Origin: Sphingomonas-like bacterium B12
Lineage (GTDB): Bacteria; Pseudomonadota; Alphaproteobacteria; Sphingomonadales; Sphingomonadaceae
Reading direction: 5' to 3'
Length of the DNA stretch: 50,645 bases
Assembly (NCBI GenBank): GCA_000333335.1
Contig: BACX01000294.1
Coordinates: 1-50,645, forward strand
The position numbers and the translations under genes are program-made. Shown here piece after piece: positions 40,332-50,130 of this stretch. The notes below the pieces were generated by a model, which was not told the origin of the DNA, made no database searches, and saw only the letters and a list, made by a program, of their open reading frames with translations. Numbering within the stretch: the stretch's first letter is position 1; each line of letters begins with the position of its first letter.

Positions 40332-41851
40332 CCCCCCACGATCTGGTGCCCCGCACGCCGGCTGGACGGTTGGCGGTGCTTGCCATCATCGCCAGCGGCG
40401 CGGTCGGCTTCGGCGTTGCCCGGCTGACCGAGCATCCCGAAATTCCGCCCCAAGCGGCCGCAGGCAGCGCGAAGCCGGTGCTCTACTGGTATGATCCGAT
40501 GACGCCATCCCAGCATTTCGACAGGCCGGGCAAGTCGCCTTTCATGGATATGCAGTTGGTGCCGAAATATGCCGACGAGGCGGGAGCGGCGACATCGCCG
40601 GGCGTCGCGATCGATGCGGGCGAACTCCAGCGGCTCGGCGCGCGGATCGTCACCGTTGAGCAGGGATCGTTGTCCTCGGGCACGACCGCAACGGGCAACA
40701 TCGACTTCAACCAGCGCGATGTCGCGATCATCCAGACGCGCAGCGGCGGGTTCGTCCAGCGCGTCTACGCGCGCGCGCCAGGCGACATCATCGCAGCAGG
40801 CGCGCCGATCGCCGACGTTCTGGTCCCCGAATGGGCCGGGGCGCAGGCAGAGTATCTGGCGGTTCGGCGGATCGGCGATCCGGCGCTGACCAGGGCTGCG
40901 CGCGAACGCATGGCATTGCTCGGCATGTCGCCGGGGCAGCTCGCTGCCATCGATCGGGACGGCCGAACACACAATGTGACGACGATCAGCAGTCCGGTCG
41001 GTGGTGTCATCAAGACGCTCGGCGTGCGTGCGGGGATGACGGTCGGCCAAGGCATGACGCTCGCCGAGGTCGATGGTCTAAGCACGGTCTGGCTGAATGC
41101 CGCTGTCCCAGAGGCGATCGCAGGCCGGCTTCGCGTCGGGTCGGTCACGACCGCCACCCTCGCGGCTTTCCCCGGCGAGACGTTCAAAGGACGAATCACC
41201 GCGATCCTGCCCGAGGCGGACGCGACGAGCCGCACGCTCACGGTACGGATCGAGCTGCCCAACAAGGGCGGTCGCCTGCGGCCGGGCATGTTCGCGACCG
41301 TTTCGCTCAGCGACGGCGCACGCGATGCCCTGCTGGTCCCCAGTGAGGCCGTGATCCGCACGGGCACGCGCACGCTCGTGATGTTGGCCGGCGATGGCGG
41401 CCGCTTCCGCCCGGCCGAAGTCCGTACCGGTGTCGAGAGTGGCGACAAGACCGAGATCCTCGCGGGCCTGCAAACCGGCGAAAGGATCGTCGCCTCCGGG
41501 CAGTTCCTGATCGATTCCGAGGCGAGCCTGTCGGGCATCGCTGCACGACCGATAGGCGGCGATGCGCGGCCTGCGGGCAAAGCTGCGCCCGGTCCTGTCG
41601 CCAGCTCGGCCAAAGCTGCCGCACCGACCTATCAGACCACCGGCGTGATCGAGGCGATCGACGCCGGCTCAGTCACCTTCTCGCACCAGCCTGTCCCGGC
41701 ACTGGGCTGGCCGGCGATGACGATGGCCTTCCATGTCGCCGACCCGGCCATCATCCGAGGCTATAAGCGCGGCGAAACGGTGCGGTTCGCGTTCGATCAG
41801 CCCAACGACAATCCGACGCTTCGGAGCATGTCGCGCGAGGCGGGCAAATGA
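40328..41851 (+). CDS. cusB: CusB-type RND periplasmic adaptor with C-terminal CusF domain
   Basis: A 507-residue membrane-fusion protein. It has an N-terminal anchor (about 12-30), a heavy-metal-binding segment ([30 protein letters not shown] near 55-85), a barrel-sandwich region and the beta-barrel region near 240-380. Residues from about 430 form a CusF-like domain ([31 protein letters not shown]), which has the W and Met residues of the Cu(I) site. It links CusA to the outer-membrane channel. It overlaps both neighbours by four bases. Confidence 0.9.
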   Translation: MTPHDLVPRTPAGRLAVLAIIASGAVGFGVARLTEHPEIPPQAAAGSAKPVLYWYDPMTPSQHFDRPGKSPFMDMQLVPKYADEAGAATSPGVAIDAGELQRLGARIVTVEQGSLSSGTTATGNIDFNQRDVAIIQTRSGGFVQRVYARAPGDIIAAGAPIADVLVPEWAGAQAEYLAVRRIGDPALTRAARERMALLGMSPGQLAAIDRDGRTHNVTTISSPVGGVIKTLGVRAGMTVGQGMTLAEVDGLSTVWLNAAVPEAIAGRLRVGSVTTATLAAFPGETFKGRITAILPEADATSRTLTVRIELPNKGGRLRPGMFATVSLSDGARDALLVPSEAVIRTGTRTLVMLAGDGGRFRPAEVRTGVESGDKTEILAGLQTGERIVASGQFLIDSEASLSGIAARPIGGDARPAGKAAPGPVASSAKAAAPTYQTTGVIEAIDAGSVTFSHQPVPALGWPAMTMAFHVADPAIIRGYKRGETVRFAFDQPNDNPTLRSMSREAGK

Positions 41852-44800
41852 TCGCCGCCATCATCCGCGGCTCCGTCCGCAACCGGATGTTCGTGGTGCT
41901 CGGCGCGATCGCGCTACTGATCGCGGGACTCATCGCACTGCGCTCGACGCCGGTCGACGCGCTTCCCGATCTCTCCGACACGCAGGTCATCATCCGCACG
42001 AGCTGGCCCGGGCAAGCGCCGCAGATCGTCGAGAACCAGGTCACCTATCCGCTGACCACGACGATGCTGTCGGTGCCCGGCGCCCGGATCGTGCGCGGCT
42101 ATTCCTTCTTCGGCGACAGCTTCGTCTATGTGCTCTTCGAAGACGGCACCGACCAATATTGGGCGCGCTCGCGCGTGCTCGAATATCTCAATCAGGTGCA
42201 GCGCCAGCTTCCCGAGGGTGCGAAAAGCGCGCTCGGGCCAGACGCCACAGGGGTCGGCTGGATCTACGAATATGCGCTCGTCGATCGCACCGGCCGGCAT
42301 GATCTGGCCCAGCTCCGATCGATCCAGGACTGGTTTCTGCGCTTCGAGCTGAAGACCATCCCCGACGTCGCCGAGGTGGCGAGCATCGGCGGGATGGTGA
42401 AGCAGTATCAGGTGCTGCTCGATCCGGTGAAGCTCGCGGCGTTCGGTGTGACCCACGCGCAGGTCGTGGACGCGCTCAAGAATGCTAATCAGGAAACGGG
42501 TGGGTCGGTGCTCGAACTGGGCGAGGCCGAATATATGGTGCGCGCCTCGGGCTATCTGAAGACGCTCGACGACTTTCGCGCCGTGCCGCTCAAGGTGGCC
42601 GGCGCGGGCGTCCCCATCACGCTCGGCGACGTCGCCACCATCCAGACCGGTCCCGAGATGCGCCGCGGCGTAGCGGAATTGAACGGCGAGGGCGAGGTCG
42701 CTGGCGGCGTCGTCATCCTGCGCTCGGGCAAGAACGCCCGCGACGCGATCGTCGCGGTGAAGGCCAAGCTTGCCGAGCTGAAGAAGAGTCTGCCGCCCGG
42801 TGTCGATGTCGTCACCACCTATGATCGCTCCCAGTTGATCGATCGTGCGGTCGAGAATCTGCGGGGCAAGCTGATCGAGGAGTTTATCGTCGTCGCCCTC
42901 GTCTGCGGCCTTTTCCTCTGGCACGTCCGCTCGGCGCTGGTGGCGATCCTGACGCTACCGCTGGGCGTGCTGGCCGCCTTGCTCATCATGCGGGTTCAGG
43001 GGGTGAACGCCAACATCATGTCTTTGGGCGGGATCGCGATCGCGATCGGGGCGATGGTCGACGCCGCGATCGTGATGATCGAGAACGCCCACAAGGCGAT
43101 CGAACGCTGGACGCATGAGCATCCTGGCGAGACGCTGGCGGGAGAGACGCGCTGGCAGGTGATCACGCAAGCCGCCGTCGAGGTCGGGCCGGCACTGTTC
43201 TTCAGCCTCGTCATCATCACCCTGTCCTTCGTCCCCGTGTTCAGTCTCCAGGCGCAGGAGGGACGGCTGTTCGCGCCGCTCGCCCTCACCAAGACCTATG
43301 CGATGGGGTCGGCGGCGATCCTCTCGGTGACGTTGGTGCCGGTGCTGATGGGTTGGCTGATCCGGGGTCGCATTCCGGCCGAGCAGGACAACATCGTCAA
43401 TCGCGGCCTGACCCGCGCCTATCGGCCTGCACTTGATTGGGTGATGCGACGGCCCAAGCTCACGCTGATCATCGCGGCGCTGATGCTGCTGACGACGGCC
43501 TGGCCGCTATCGCGGCTCGGCGGCGAGTTCATTCCTGCGATGGACGAGGGCGATCTGCTCTACATGCCCTCGGCGCTGCCCGGCATCTCGATCGACAAGG
43601 CGTCGGCGTTGCTTCAGCAGACCGACCGGCTGATCAAGACCGTCCCCGAGGTCGCGACCGTATTCGGCAAGGCAGGCCGCGCCGAGACGGCGACCGATCC
43701 GGCGCCGCTCGAAATGTTCGAGACGACGATCCAGTTCAAACCCCGCGACCAGTGGCGGCCCGGCATGACGCCGGCCAAGCTTGTTGACGAGCTGGATCGC
43801 ACGGTGCGCGTGCCCGGCCTCACCAATGTGTGGGTGCCGCCGATCCGCAACCGGATCGACATGCTCGCGACGGGCATCAAGAGCCCGATCGGGGTCAAGG
43901 TCTCAGGCAGCGATCTGGCCGAGATCGACCGCATTGCCGGCGACGTCGAACGGGTCGCGAAGGCGGTGCCGGGGGTCAGCTCCGCGCTCGCCGAACGCCT
44001 GACCGGCGGTCGCTATGTCGATGTCGATATCGACCGGGCGGCAGCGGCGCGTTTCGGCCTCAACATCGCCGACGTCCAGCAGATCGTGTCGGGCGCGATC
44101 GGCGGCGAGACGATCGGCCAGACCGTCGAGGGGCTGGCACGCTACCCGATCAGCGTTCGCTACCCACGTGAGCTTCGCGACAGTCTCGAAGGCTTGCGGA
44201 CGCTTCCGATCGTCACGCCATCAGGCCAGCAGATCACGCTTGGCACCGTCGCCAGCGTGCGGATCGCCGATGGGCCGCCGATGCTCAAGACCGAGAATGG
44301 ACGCCCCTCGACCTGGGTCTATGTCGATGTGCGCGGGCGTGACCTCGCTTCGGTGGTCGGCGACCTTCGCGCGGCGGTCGGCAGACAGGTCCGCCTCAGC
44401 CCCGGCGTCTCGATCGCCTATTCCGGGCAGTTCGAATATCTCCAACGCGCCGAAGCCCGGCTGCTGCTGGTCGTGCCCGCCACGCTCGCGATCATCTTCC
44501 TGCTGCTCTACCTGACCTTCCGGCGCTTCGACGAGGCGGCGCTCATCATGGGCACCTTGCCTTTTGCGCTGACCGGCGGGATCTGGACGCTCTACCTGCT
44601 CGGCTACAACCAGTCGGTCGCGACCGGCGTCGGCTTCATCGCACTCGCGGGCGTCTCGGCCGAGTTCGGCGTCGTGATGCTGATCTACCTGCGTCAGGCA
44701 CTAGCGGCACGCGGCGCCGATCCGGACGGAAGCCAAGTCGAGGAGGCGATCCGCGAGGGCGCACTGCTCCGAGTCCGGCCCAAGGCGATGACGGTCGCCG

Positions 44801-45009
44801 TGATCGTCGCGGGTCTGCTGCCGATCCTGCTTGGCCATGGCGCGGGTTCGGAGGTCATGAGCCGGATCGCCGCGCCGATGATCGGCGGGATGCTCACCGC
44901 GCCCTTGCTCTCGATGTTCGTGCTCCCCGCCGCCTTCCTGCTGCTCAGACGACGGCGCGGCCAATCCCGTTCGTTCACCACCCCAGCCCAGCAAAGGAAT
45001 GACGCATGA
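41848..45009 (+). CDS. cusA: CusA-type copper/silver RND efflux pump
   Basis: A 1053-residue RND protein with twelve helices. The methionine triad of E. coli CusA is present at identical numbering: M573 in [11 protein letters not shown]623 in [10 protein letters not shown] and M672 in [11 protein letters not shown]. The proton-relay region in helix 4 is present ([26 protein letters not shown]). These features make it Cu(I)/Ag(I) rather than Zn/Co/Cd selective. It moves metal through the CusC channel, whose gene here is frameshifted. Confidence 0.95.
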   Translation: MIAAIIRGSVRNRMFVVLGAIALLIAGLIALRSTPVDALPDLSDTQVIIRTSWPGQAPQIVENQVTYPLTTTMLSVPGARIVRGYSFFGDSFVYVLFEDGTDQYWARSRVLEYLNQVQRQLPEGAKSALGPDATGVGWIYEYALVDRTGRHDLAQLRSIQDWFLRFELKTIPDVAEVASIGGMVKQYQVLLDPVKLAAFGVTHAQVVDALKNANQETGGSVLELGEAEYMVRASGYLKTLDDFRAVPLKVAGAGVPITLGDVATIQTGPEMRRGVAELNGEGEVAGGVVILRSGKNARDAIVAVKAKLAELKKSLPPGVDVVTTYDRSQLIDRAVENLRGKLIEEFIVVALVCGLFLWHVRSALVAILTLPLGVLAALLIMRVQGVNANIMSLGGIAIAIGAMVDAAIVMIENAHKAIERWTHEHPGETLAGETRWQVITQAAVEVGPALFFSLVIITLSFVPVFSLQAQEGRLFAPLALTKTYAMGSAAILSVTLVPVLMGWLIRGRIPAEQDNIVNRGLTRAYRPALDWVMRRPKLTLIIAALMLLTTAWPLSRLGGEFIPAMDEGDLLYMPSALPGISIDKASALLQQTDRLIKTVPEVATVFGKAGRAETATDPAPLEMFETTIQFKPRDQWRPGMTPAKLVDELDRTVRVPGLTNVWVPPIRNRIDMLATGIKSPIGVKVSGSDLAEIDRIAGDVERVAKAVPGVSSALAERLTGGRYVDVDIDRAAAARFGLNIADVQQIVSGAIGGETIGQTVEGLARYPISVRYPRELRDSLEGLRTLPIVTPSGQQITLGTVASVRIADGPPMLKTENGRPSTWVYVDVRGRDLASVVGDLRAAVGRQVRLSPGVSIAYSGQFEYLQRAEARLLLVVPATLAIIFLLLYLTFRRFDEAALIMGTLPFALTGGIWTLYLLGYNQSVATGVGFIALAGVSAEFGVVMLIYLRQALAARGADPDGSQVEEAIREGALLRVRPKAMTVAVIVAGLLPILLGHGAGSEVMSRIAAPMIGGMLTAPLLSMFVLPAAFLLLRRRRGQSRSFTTPAQQRNDA

Positions 45010-45341
45010 AGACATACCATTATATCACTGCCCTATCAGTGGCCTTCTTCGCAGCACCCGTACTCGCACAAAGCATGGCGGGAATGCCCGGCATGGCGAG
45101 CAAGGCCACGGTGGCAAAAACCGGCAAAGGCGTCGGCGTCATCACTGCCCTCGATCCAAAGGCGGCGAAGATCACCATCAAGCACGGCCCGATTCCTAGT
45201 GTCGGCTGGCCCGCGATGACGATGACGTTCTCGGCGAATCCACCAACACTCCTCAAAGGGCTCAAGCCCGGTGAAAAAATCGGTTTCGATGTAACCACGC
45301 ACGGTGCGACTGCCGACGTAACGGCGGTTCGCGCTCAATAA
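45006..45341 (+). CDS. cusF: CusF-like periplasmic copper chaperone
   Basis: A 111-residue protein with a signal peptide (about 1-21), a short Met-rich linker (MAGMPGMAS) and the CusF OB-fold ([25 protein letters not shown] then PAMTMTFSA). The H, W and M residues of the Cu(I) site are in place: [14 protein letters not shown]. It overlaps the cusA stop (ATGA). A second CusF-like domain is fused to CusB, so this system has two. Confidence 0.92.
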   Translation: MKTYHYITALSVAFFAAPVLAQSMAGMPGMASKATVAKTGKGVGVITALDPKAAKITIKHGPIPSVGWPAMTMTFSANPPTLLKGLKPGEKIGFDVTTHGATADVTAVRAQ

Positions 45342-45348
45342 TTAAGTT

Positions 45349-45411
45349 CGGACAGTTTCCGTGTCCGGTTTCTTCATGGGGGAGGCACCGCTCAGTGGCA
45401 GGGCGGTGCCT
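45349..45411. terminator. Two consecutive hairpins between cusF and uppP
   Basis: CGGACA (45349-45354) pairs with TGTCCG (45362-45367) and is followed by GTTTCTT on the plus strand. AGGCACCGC (45383-45391) pairs with GCGGTGCCT (45403-45411). They separate the plus-strand cus unit from the minus-strand uppP gene and can serve both. Confidence 0.6.
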
Positions 45412-45441
45412 GTTCATGTCGGAACCCACCCGCGCCAGGGA

Positions 45442-46266
45442 TCACGCCAATGTGAGAAACACAAACGCACTCAAGCCGGAGAGTATGCAATAGGCTGCGA
45501 AGGGGTCGAAGGCCTTGATCTCGTGCGCGCGGAAAAAACGCATCAACGCGGCTACACTCGCATATGCAACGATGCCCGCGACAACACCCGCTTAGACCGC
45601 TACGCCGTTGAACGCGCCGCTTTGATGCAACAGCTTCGGTGCTTCCAGAACGCCTGCCCCCAAAATGATGGGCGTGGCGGTGAGGAATGAGAAACGGGCG
45701 GCGTCCTGATGGTTCAAACCCGCCAGATAGCCGCCTGACATGGTTGCGCCCGAGCGGGACATGCCGGGGATGAGCGCCAGGCATTGCCATAGTCCGATTG
45801 ACAAAGCGTCGCGCCAGCGCAACTGGCCCAGGGTGCGTGCTTCCTTCGCTTTCCAGCGATCGGCGGCAAAGAGCATCGAGCCATTAACGACGAGAAATGC
45901 CGCCGCGAAGCGTGGCGAGCCGAACCCGTTTCGCAGCAGGTGTTCGAACAGGAAACCGACCACCAGCGCCGGGAGCGTCGCTACGATCACGAGACAGAGC
46001 ACGCGACGCTCATGAGCTGCAACCGGACCGTGGCGCACAAGCACCGCGGTTGCGAAATCATACCAATCGCGCGCAAAATACAGCAATAACGCGACCGCCG
46101 TCCCCAGATGCATGACGACCAAGAACGGCAAAAATCCCGGCGAATGCTCGTCGATATTCCAACCGAGCAGCGCGGGTAGAATGACCGCATGACCAAGGCT
46201 GGACACGGGAAACAACTCGGTCACGCCCTGCACGATGGCAAGAATTATGGCTTGAAGCGCGGTCAT
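45442..46266 (-). pseudogene. uppP: Undecaprenyl-diphosphatase (UppP/BacA), internal stop
   Basis: The frame from ATG 46266 encodes 224 residues and then meets TAA at 45592-45594. Reading on in the same frame gives 48 more residues of a typical UppP C-terminus (VAGIVAYASVAALMRFF and AYCILSGLSAFVF) to TGA at 45442. The family motifs VTELFPVSSLGHA near 15 and PGMSRSGATMSGG near 165 are intact. Loss of the last helices would probably affect folding. The enzyme recycles the lipid carrier of cell-wall synthesis. The stop could be real, or an error of one base. The gene converges with the cus unit. Confidence 0.75.
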
Positions 46267-46367
46267 CTATCGCACCCTGCAGGCGTGGGCGACAGGCATC
46301 GCCCTCCTGAGGGTGGCCATCGCGCACCACAAGGAAGGATGGCCACGCGCGCTATGTCGAGCGTCTG

Positions 46368-48299
46368 TCATCCCGCGCTACGTCGCCGATTGAGCGTGAA
46401 TCCGATGACGATCGCAACAATCATCAGGATTTGCGCGCCGATGGATTGGAGGGTGGGGAAGACCCCCAGGATCGTCACGCGCGGCCACTGTGCCAAGGGC
46501 GCGATATCGATGATCCCGGCCTCCTGCAGTGCCGCTATCCCCTTGCCCGCGAGGACTACGGTCAGGACCGCCATGAGCCACGCGCTGTAAGAGAAGAATT
46601 TCGCGATCGGCAACTGCCGGCTGTAGCGCAGCATCACCCAGGCAATCATCCCGAGCAGAACCACCGCTGAGCCCGCGCCCGCGAGCAGAATGCCGCCGTT
46701 GCCTTGCGTCCAGAGCGCTGCGTAGAACAGGATCGTTTCAAAGACTTCCCGATAAACCACGACGAAGGCCAGCCCGAACAACAGCCAGGCCGACTGGCCC
46801 GACAGCGCTTTGGACATCTTCTCGCGAATGTAGCGCTGCCAATGATCGGCTTGGGCTTTGCCATGCATCCAAATCCCGACCGACAGCAGAACCATGGCGG
46901 CGAAGATTGATCCAAAACCTTCTGTCAATTCGCGGCTCGCGCCGCTGATACCGATGACGTAGGTCGCGACAGCCCAAGTCACCGCGCCTGCGGCAAGTGC
47001 TCCGATCCATCCCGCATGAACATAGGGAAGAACGTCGTCGCGTTCGGCTTTCCGCAGAAACGCGATCATCGCGACGACGATCAGAAGGGCTTCGAGACCC
47101 TCGCGGAGCAGGATGGTAAAGGCGCCAAGAAAGGTTGAGGCCCTGCTGGCGGCATCCGGCGACAGCGCGGTGTCGGCATCGTCGAACAGACTGTTCAAAA
47201 CCTGGACGCGTGTCGTGATCCCGTCCGCCGCATCGCCGCGTTGCATCGCCGCACGCAACTCCCCCATGCCGCCCTCGATCCGACCCATCAATGTCGCATC
47301 GCGGGCGGTCAACATCGGTTCAAGAGGCTCAAACCCGTCAAGATATGCGGACAATGCGAGGTCTTTGGCAGCACCGCGATTTCCCATTCGATATGCCGTC
47401 AGAGCCTGCGAAAGCTTGGTACGCGCAACCGCTAGTGAACTCGGCGCTGCCTGAACGACGGCATCAGGATGACGCCGCAAATAGGCGATGACCGCATCCG
47501 CCTTTTCTTTTCCCATCGTTGTGGCGAGCGTAGCGGGGGTCAGCCCGGCCAGGCTCGTGAGATCCGGAATGCGCTGGTGTAGCGCCGGATCGGTCTTCCA
47601 AAGCCTCTCCCCCTCCTTTGCGGCGGCGTCAGAGAAGGCAAAATGGCCGGCATAGAAAGCGAGTGCCCAACGGTCGTCGTTCGACAGGGCATCGAAGCTC
47701 TGCATGGCTGTTCCATCGATGCCTTGGCTAATGACCTGGTAGAGCGCGAAAGCGCTGCGTTGCCGGGCACGCTCGACATTGGTGAACGCGATCGGCGGCG
47801 TCGTCAGTTTGGCGGCGTTGGGGCCGTGGCCATCGCCGGCAAGGCCGTGACAGGCCGAGCAATTTGCGGCGAACAAGGTTTCGCCGCGCGCAAAGGTCGG
47901 TGCATCAGCCGGAGCGAGAGGAACCGGATAGGCCTTGAGCAGATCGGCCGCGAGCCCATGCGCGAGTGCAGCCACCTGATCCGGCGTTCCTTTGCTCGCC
48001 ACGACCGCCTGCAAGGCTCGTGCTCTTCCTTCGAGCTGATCGCGTGCCGGGTTGGTGGGCAGGGACGCAATGCGACTGGAGACCGATGCGGAAAACTCGG
48101 TCATTTCTGCGTACTCAGATGCACTCTTGATCGACCCGCCCGAGACGGCGCCACCATAATCGACCGCCATATAATCGAGCAGGCGCCAGGCTGTTTGCAC
48201 GTCGGTCACATCCGCCGATGCGGGCGCGGGGAATATGAAGAGCAGGCTTGCGGCCAGGGCGAACAGCAGGGCCTTCAAGGCATACGAAAGGCGGGACAT
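46368..48299 (-). CDS. Cytochrome c-FTR1 family iron permease fusion
   Basis: A 643-residue protein. Signal peptide about 1-29; a helical region; a cytochrome c domain with heme motif C147-SACH and Met ligand candidate in GTAMQSF near 198; a linker; then an FTR1/EfeU permease domain of seven helices starting near 390, with the iron-binding REGLE motif (LLREGLEALL) and a second glutamate motif YREVFETILFY near 510. It could oxidise or reduce iron at the membrane and import it. No EfeO/EfeB genes are adjacent. It starts 20 bases after the CDF gene stop. Confidence 0.88.
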   Translation of the reverse strand: MSRLSYALKALLFALAASLLFIFPAPASADVTDVQTAWRLLDYMAVDYGGAVSGGSIKSASEYAEMTEFSASVSSRIASLPTNPARDQLEGRARALQAVVASKGTPDQVAALAHGLAADLLKAYPVPLAPADAPTFARGETLFAANCSACHGLAGDGHGPNAAKLTTPPIAFTNVERARQRSAFALYQVISQGIDGTAMQSFDALSNDDRWALAFYAGHFAFSDAAAKEGERLWKTDPALHQRIPDLTSLAGLTPATLATTMGKEKADAVIAYLRRHPDAVVQAAPSSLAVARTKLSQALTAYRMGNRGAAKDLALSAYLDGFEPLEPMLTARDATLMGRIEGGMGELRAAMQRGDAADGITTRVQVLNSLFDDADTALSPDAASRASTFLGAFTILLREGLEALLIVVAMIAFLRKAERDDVLPYVHAGWIGALAAGAVTWAVATYVIGISGASRELTEGFGSIFAAMVLLSVGIWMHGKAQADHWQRYIREKMSKALSGQSAWLLFGLAFVVVYREVFETILFYAALWTQGNGGILLAGAGSAVVLLGMIAWVMLRYSRQLPIAKFFSYSAWLMAVLTVVLAGKGIAALQEAGIIDIAPLAQWPRVTILGVFPTLQSIGAQILMIVAIVIGFTLNRRRSAG

Positions 48300-48319
48300 C
48301 GGACGAAGCGCTTTCTGGA

Positions 48320-48949
48320 TCAGCTGGCGGATTTAAGCTCGCGGCGGCTGTCGCTCACGATCTCGAAGGCGGAGTGTAGGAAAAGCAGAGCGATGACGCC
48401 GGCAACGGCAAGATCCGGCCAGGCTTTCCCCGTCCAAGCGACAAGGCCGGCCGATAGAATGACAGCAATGTTCGCGACGGCGTCGTTTCGGCTGAAGAGC
48501 CATATCGCGCGAACATTAGCATCCCCGTCGCGGAACCGAGCCAACAGCAATGCCGAACCGATATTGATGGCCAGCGCAATCAAGCCGATCGTGCCCATGA
48601 GCCCCGCCTCCGGCAGGGTCGTATGAAATGCTCGCCACAGTGCGAAACCGATCACGCCGAGCCCCAAGGCGCCGAGGAACAGGCCTTGCGTCAGCGCCAC
48701 CTGCGATCGGGCTCGTGCCGACCAGGCAAGAGCCATCAGGCCGATCAGACTGATCGAGCCGTCGCCCAGGAAATCGAGAGAGTCCGCTTTGAGCGCCTGA
48801 CTTCTCGCAACGAACCCGCCGACCAGTTCGATGGCGCCAAACCCAAGATTGAGGATGACAACGAGCAGCAGTGCGCGGCGGTACGCCGGATCGTGCTGCG
48901 CGCGCTTGGTATCGCCATGGCAGGAGCAAGATGTGGTAGGTTCGGCCAT
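48320..48949 (-). CDS. Cation diffusion facilitator-type metal exporter, short form
   Basis: A 209-residue protein with six helices and no C-terminal cytosolic domain. The N-terminus has a CSCHGD metal-binding motif. In helix 2 the usual HxxxD site is D59-FLG-D63, and in helix 5 it is D156-AVA-N160, so the histidines of zinc-type CDF proteins are replaced. The same pattern occurs in the second CDF gene at the window end. It is divergent from a MerR-family gene (49033) and preceded by a MerR-type promoter, which implies metal-induced export. The metal cannot be named. Confidence 0.82.
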   Translation of the reverse strand: MAEPTTSCSCHGDTKRAQHDPAYRRALLLVVILNLGFGAIELVGGFVARSQALKADSLDFLGDGSISLIGLMALAWSARARSQVALTQGLFLGALGLGVIGFALWRAFHTTLPEAGLMGTIGLIALAINIGSALLLARFRDGDANVRAIWLFSRNDAVANIAVILSAGLVAWTGKAWPDLAVAGVIALLFLHSAFEIVSDSRRELKSAS

Positions 48950-48955
48950 GCCTCT

Positions 48956-48986
48956 CCTCTACAAGCTCTAGTTACTGTAGGATCAA
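48956..48986 (-). promoter_or_regulatory. MerR-type promoter of the CDF gene
   Basis: On the minus strand -35 TTGATC (from 48986) and -10 TAGAGG (to 48956) are separated by 19 bases that carry CTACAGT-A-ACTAGAG, an imperfect dyad. The -10 is only seven bases from the start codon at 48949, and the SD overlaps it, so the transcript may be nearly leaderless. Confidence 0.7.
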
Positions 48987-49032
48987 GCATTTTCTTGCAA
49001 TGAGTTCGCAGTAGCAGATTCGAGGAGCCGAG

Positions 49033-49443
49033 ATGGTCAAGGCAATGATGATCGGGCAGCTTGCACGGGAAACCGCGACGAAGGTGACGACGATCCGATT
49101 CTATGAGGAGATCGGCCTGCTGCAGCCGGCCGTGCGCAACCCGTCGGGTCGGCGCACCTACAGGGCGTCGGATGTCGAACGCCTTCATTTTGTTCGAAAT
49201 GGCCGGCGGCTTGGATTCTCGATTGAGGAAATGCGATCCTTGATTGCGCTTGCCGACAAGCCGGAGGAAGATTGTGCGGCAGCCGCCGCGATAGCAGCCC
49301 GACACCTCGCCGACGTCGAGGTGCGCCTTACCCAACTCAGTGCGCTCAGAGATCAGCTAATAGTCATGACAGAGAGTTGCGACCGGTCTCGCATGGCGGA
49401 CTGCCGCGTCATCCAGGCAATAACCGAATGCGGAAAGCTTTGA
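49033..49443 (+). CDS. MerR-family metal regulator, three-cysteine type
   Basis: A 136-residue MerR protein: HTH MMIGQLARETATKVTTIRFYEEIGLLQP, dimer helix, and cysteines C81, C116 and C124 (SCDRSRMADC). This set corresponds to the ZntR/CadR/PbrR class for divalent soft metals. It faces the short CDF gene and should activate it from the stretched promoter at 48956-48986. The start is preceded by GAGGAGCCGAG. Bases 49444-49632 after it hold no recognised feature. Confidence 0.88.
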   Translation: MVKAMMIGQLARETATKVTTIRFYEEIGLLQPAVRNPSGRRTYRASDVERLHFVRNGRRLGFSIEEMRSLIALADKPEEDCAAAAAIAARHLADVEVRLTQLSALRDQLIVMTESCDRSRMADCRVIQAITECGKL

Positions 49444-49632
49444 CGTATTGAGGTCAGCCAAAAAGTGCCGATACGACTTGACGATCGCAAACAGGAAACT
49501 GGTGACTTCAGTCGTTTAACTGCGCCTTGTCTCTTTGGAACTTGCAGGAGCATAGCTAACAGCTGGCTTCTCGAAGCAATTGACAAGGGATGTCGCTTTC
49601 AATCGCTCTCGGCTTGGATACGAGACGGATTC

Positions 49633-50064
49633 CTACACCTCGGCCGAGCCATTGCGTTCTGCGTCCTGCGGAGCAAAGGCCTCCAAAACCCTGCACTCGG
49701 CGACCGTACCGCCCGAGCATGTTGACACCACCGCTGCAAGCTCGCGGCGCAGCGCCGTGAGATCGGATATCTTCCGGTCTATCTCCGCGAGATGCTCGGT
49801 CGCCATGACGTCGGCCGAATGGCAGTCGTTTTCTTTCTGTGCGGCAAGATCGAGTAGCGCCCGCACCTGGTCGAGAGAAAAGCCCAGCGCTCGGGCTCGC
49901 CGGATGAAGCGAAGACGCTTGAGGTCGTCGGTAGCGTAGAGGCGGTAATTCCCTTCGGACCGAGCCGGCGTGCCAAGAAGGCCAACCTTTTCGTACCAGC
50001 GGACGGTCTCCACCTTCGTTTCCGTCTCCTTGGCGAGATATCCGATCGTCAGCTTATGCGACAT
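49633..50064 (-). CDS. MerR-family metal regulator, second copy
   Basis: A 143-residue MerR protein; the start is set at 50064, where the HTH begins (MSHKLTIGYLAKETETKVETVRWYEKVGLL). Cysteines C81, C116 and C124 (STCSGGTVAEC) fall at the same positions as in the other MerR gene at 49033. It is divergent from the CDF gene that runs off the window. The two MerR proteins are only moderately similar, which suggests different metals or separate acquisition rather than recent duplication. Confidence 0.88.
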   Translation of the reverse strand: MSHKLTIGYLAKETETKVETVRWYEKVGLLGTPARSEGNYRLYATDDLKRLRFIRRARALGFSLDQVRALLDLAAQKENDCHSADVMATEHLAEIDRKISDLTALRRELAAVVSTCSGGTVAECRVLEAFAPQDAERNGSAEV

Positions 50065-50069
50065 AGCGC

Positions 50070-50100
50070 TTGACCCTGTAGTGGCTTCAGGGTGCATAAG
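50070..50100 (+). promoter_or_regulatory. MerR-type promoter of the second CDF gene
   Basis: -35 TTGACC (50070-50075) and -10 CATAAG (50095-50100) are spaced by 19 bases. The dyad ACCCTGTAG/CTTCAGGGT has one mismatch and covers the -35 edge and spacer. This is the classical MerR-family layout, read toward the CDF gene. Confidence 0.82.
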
Positions 50101-50130
50101 CATGTCCATCAGATAAGTCGAGGATTCGCG

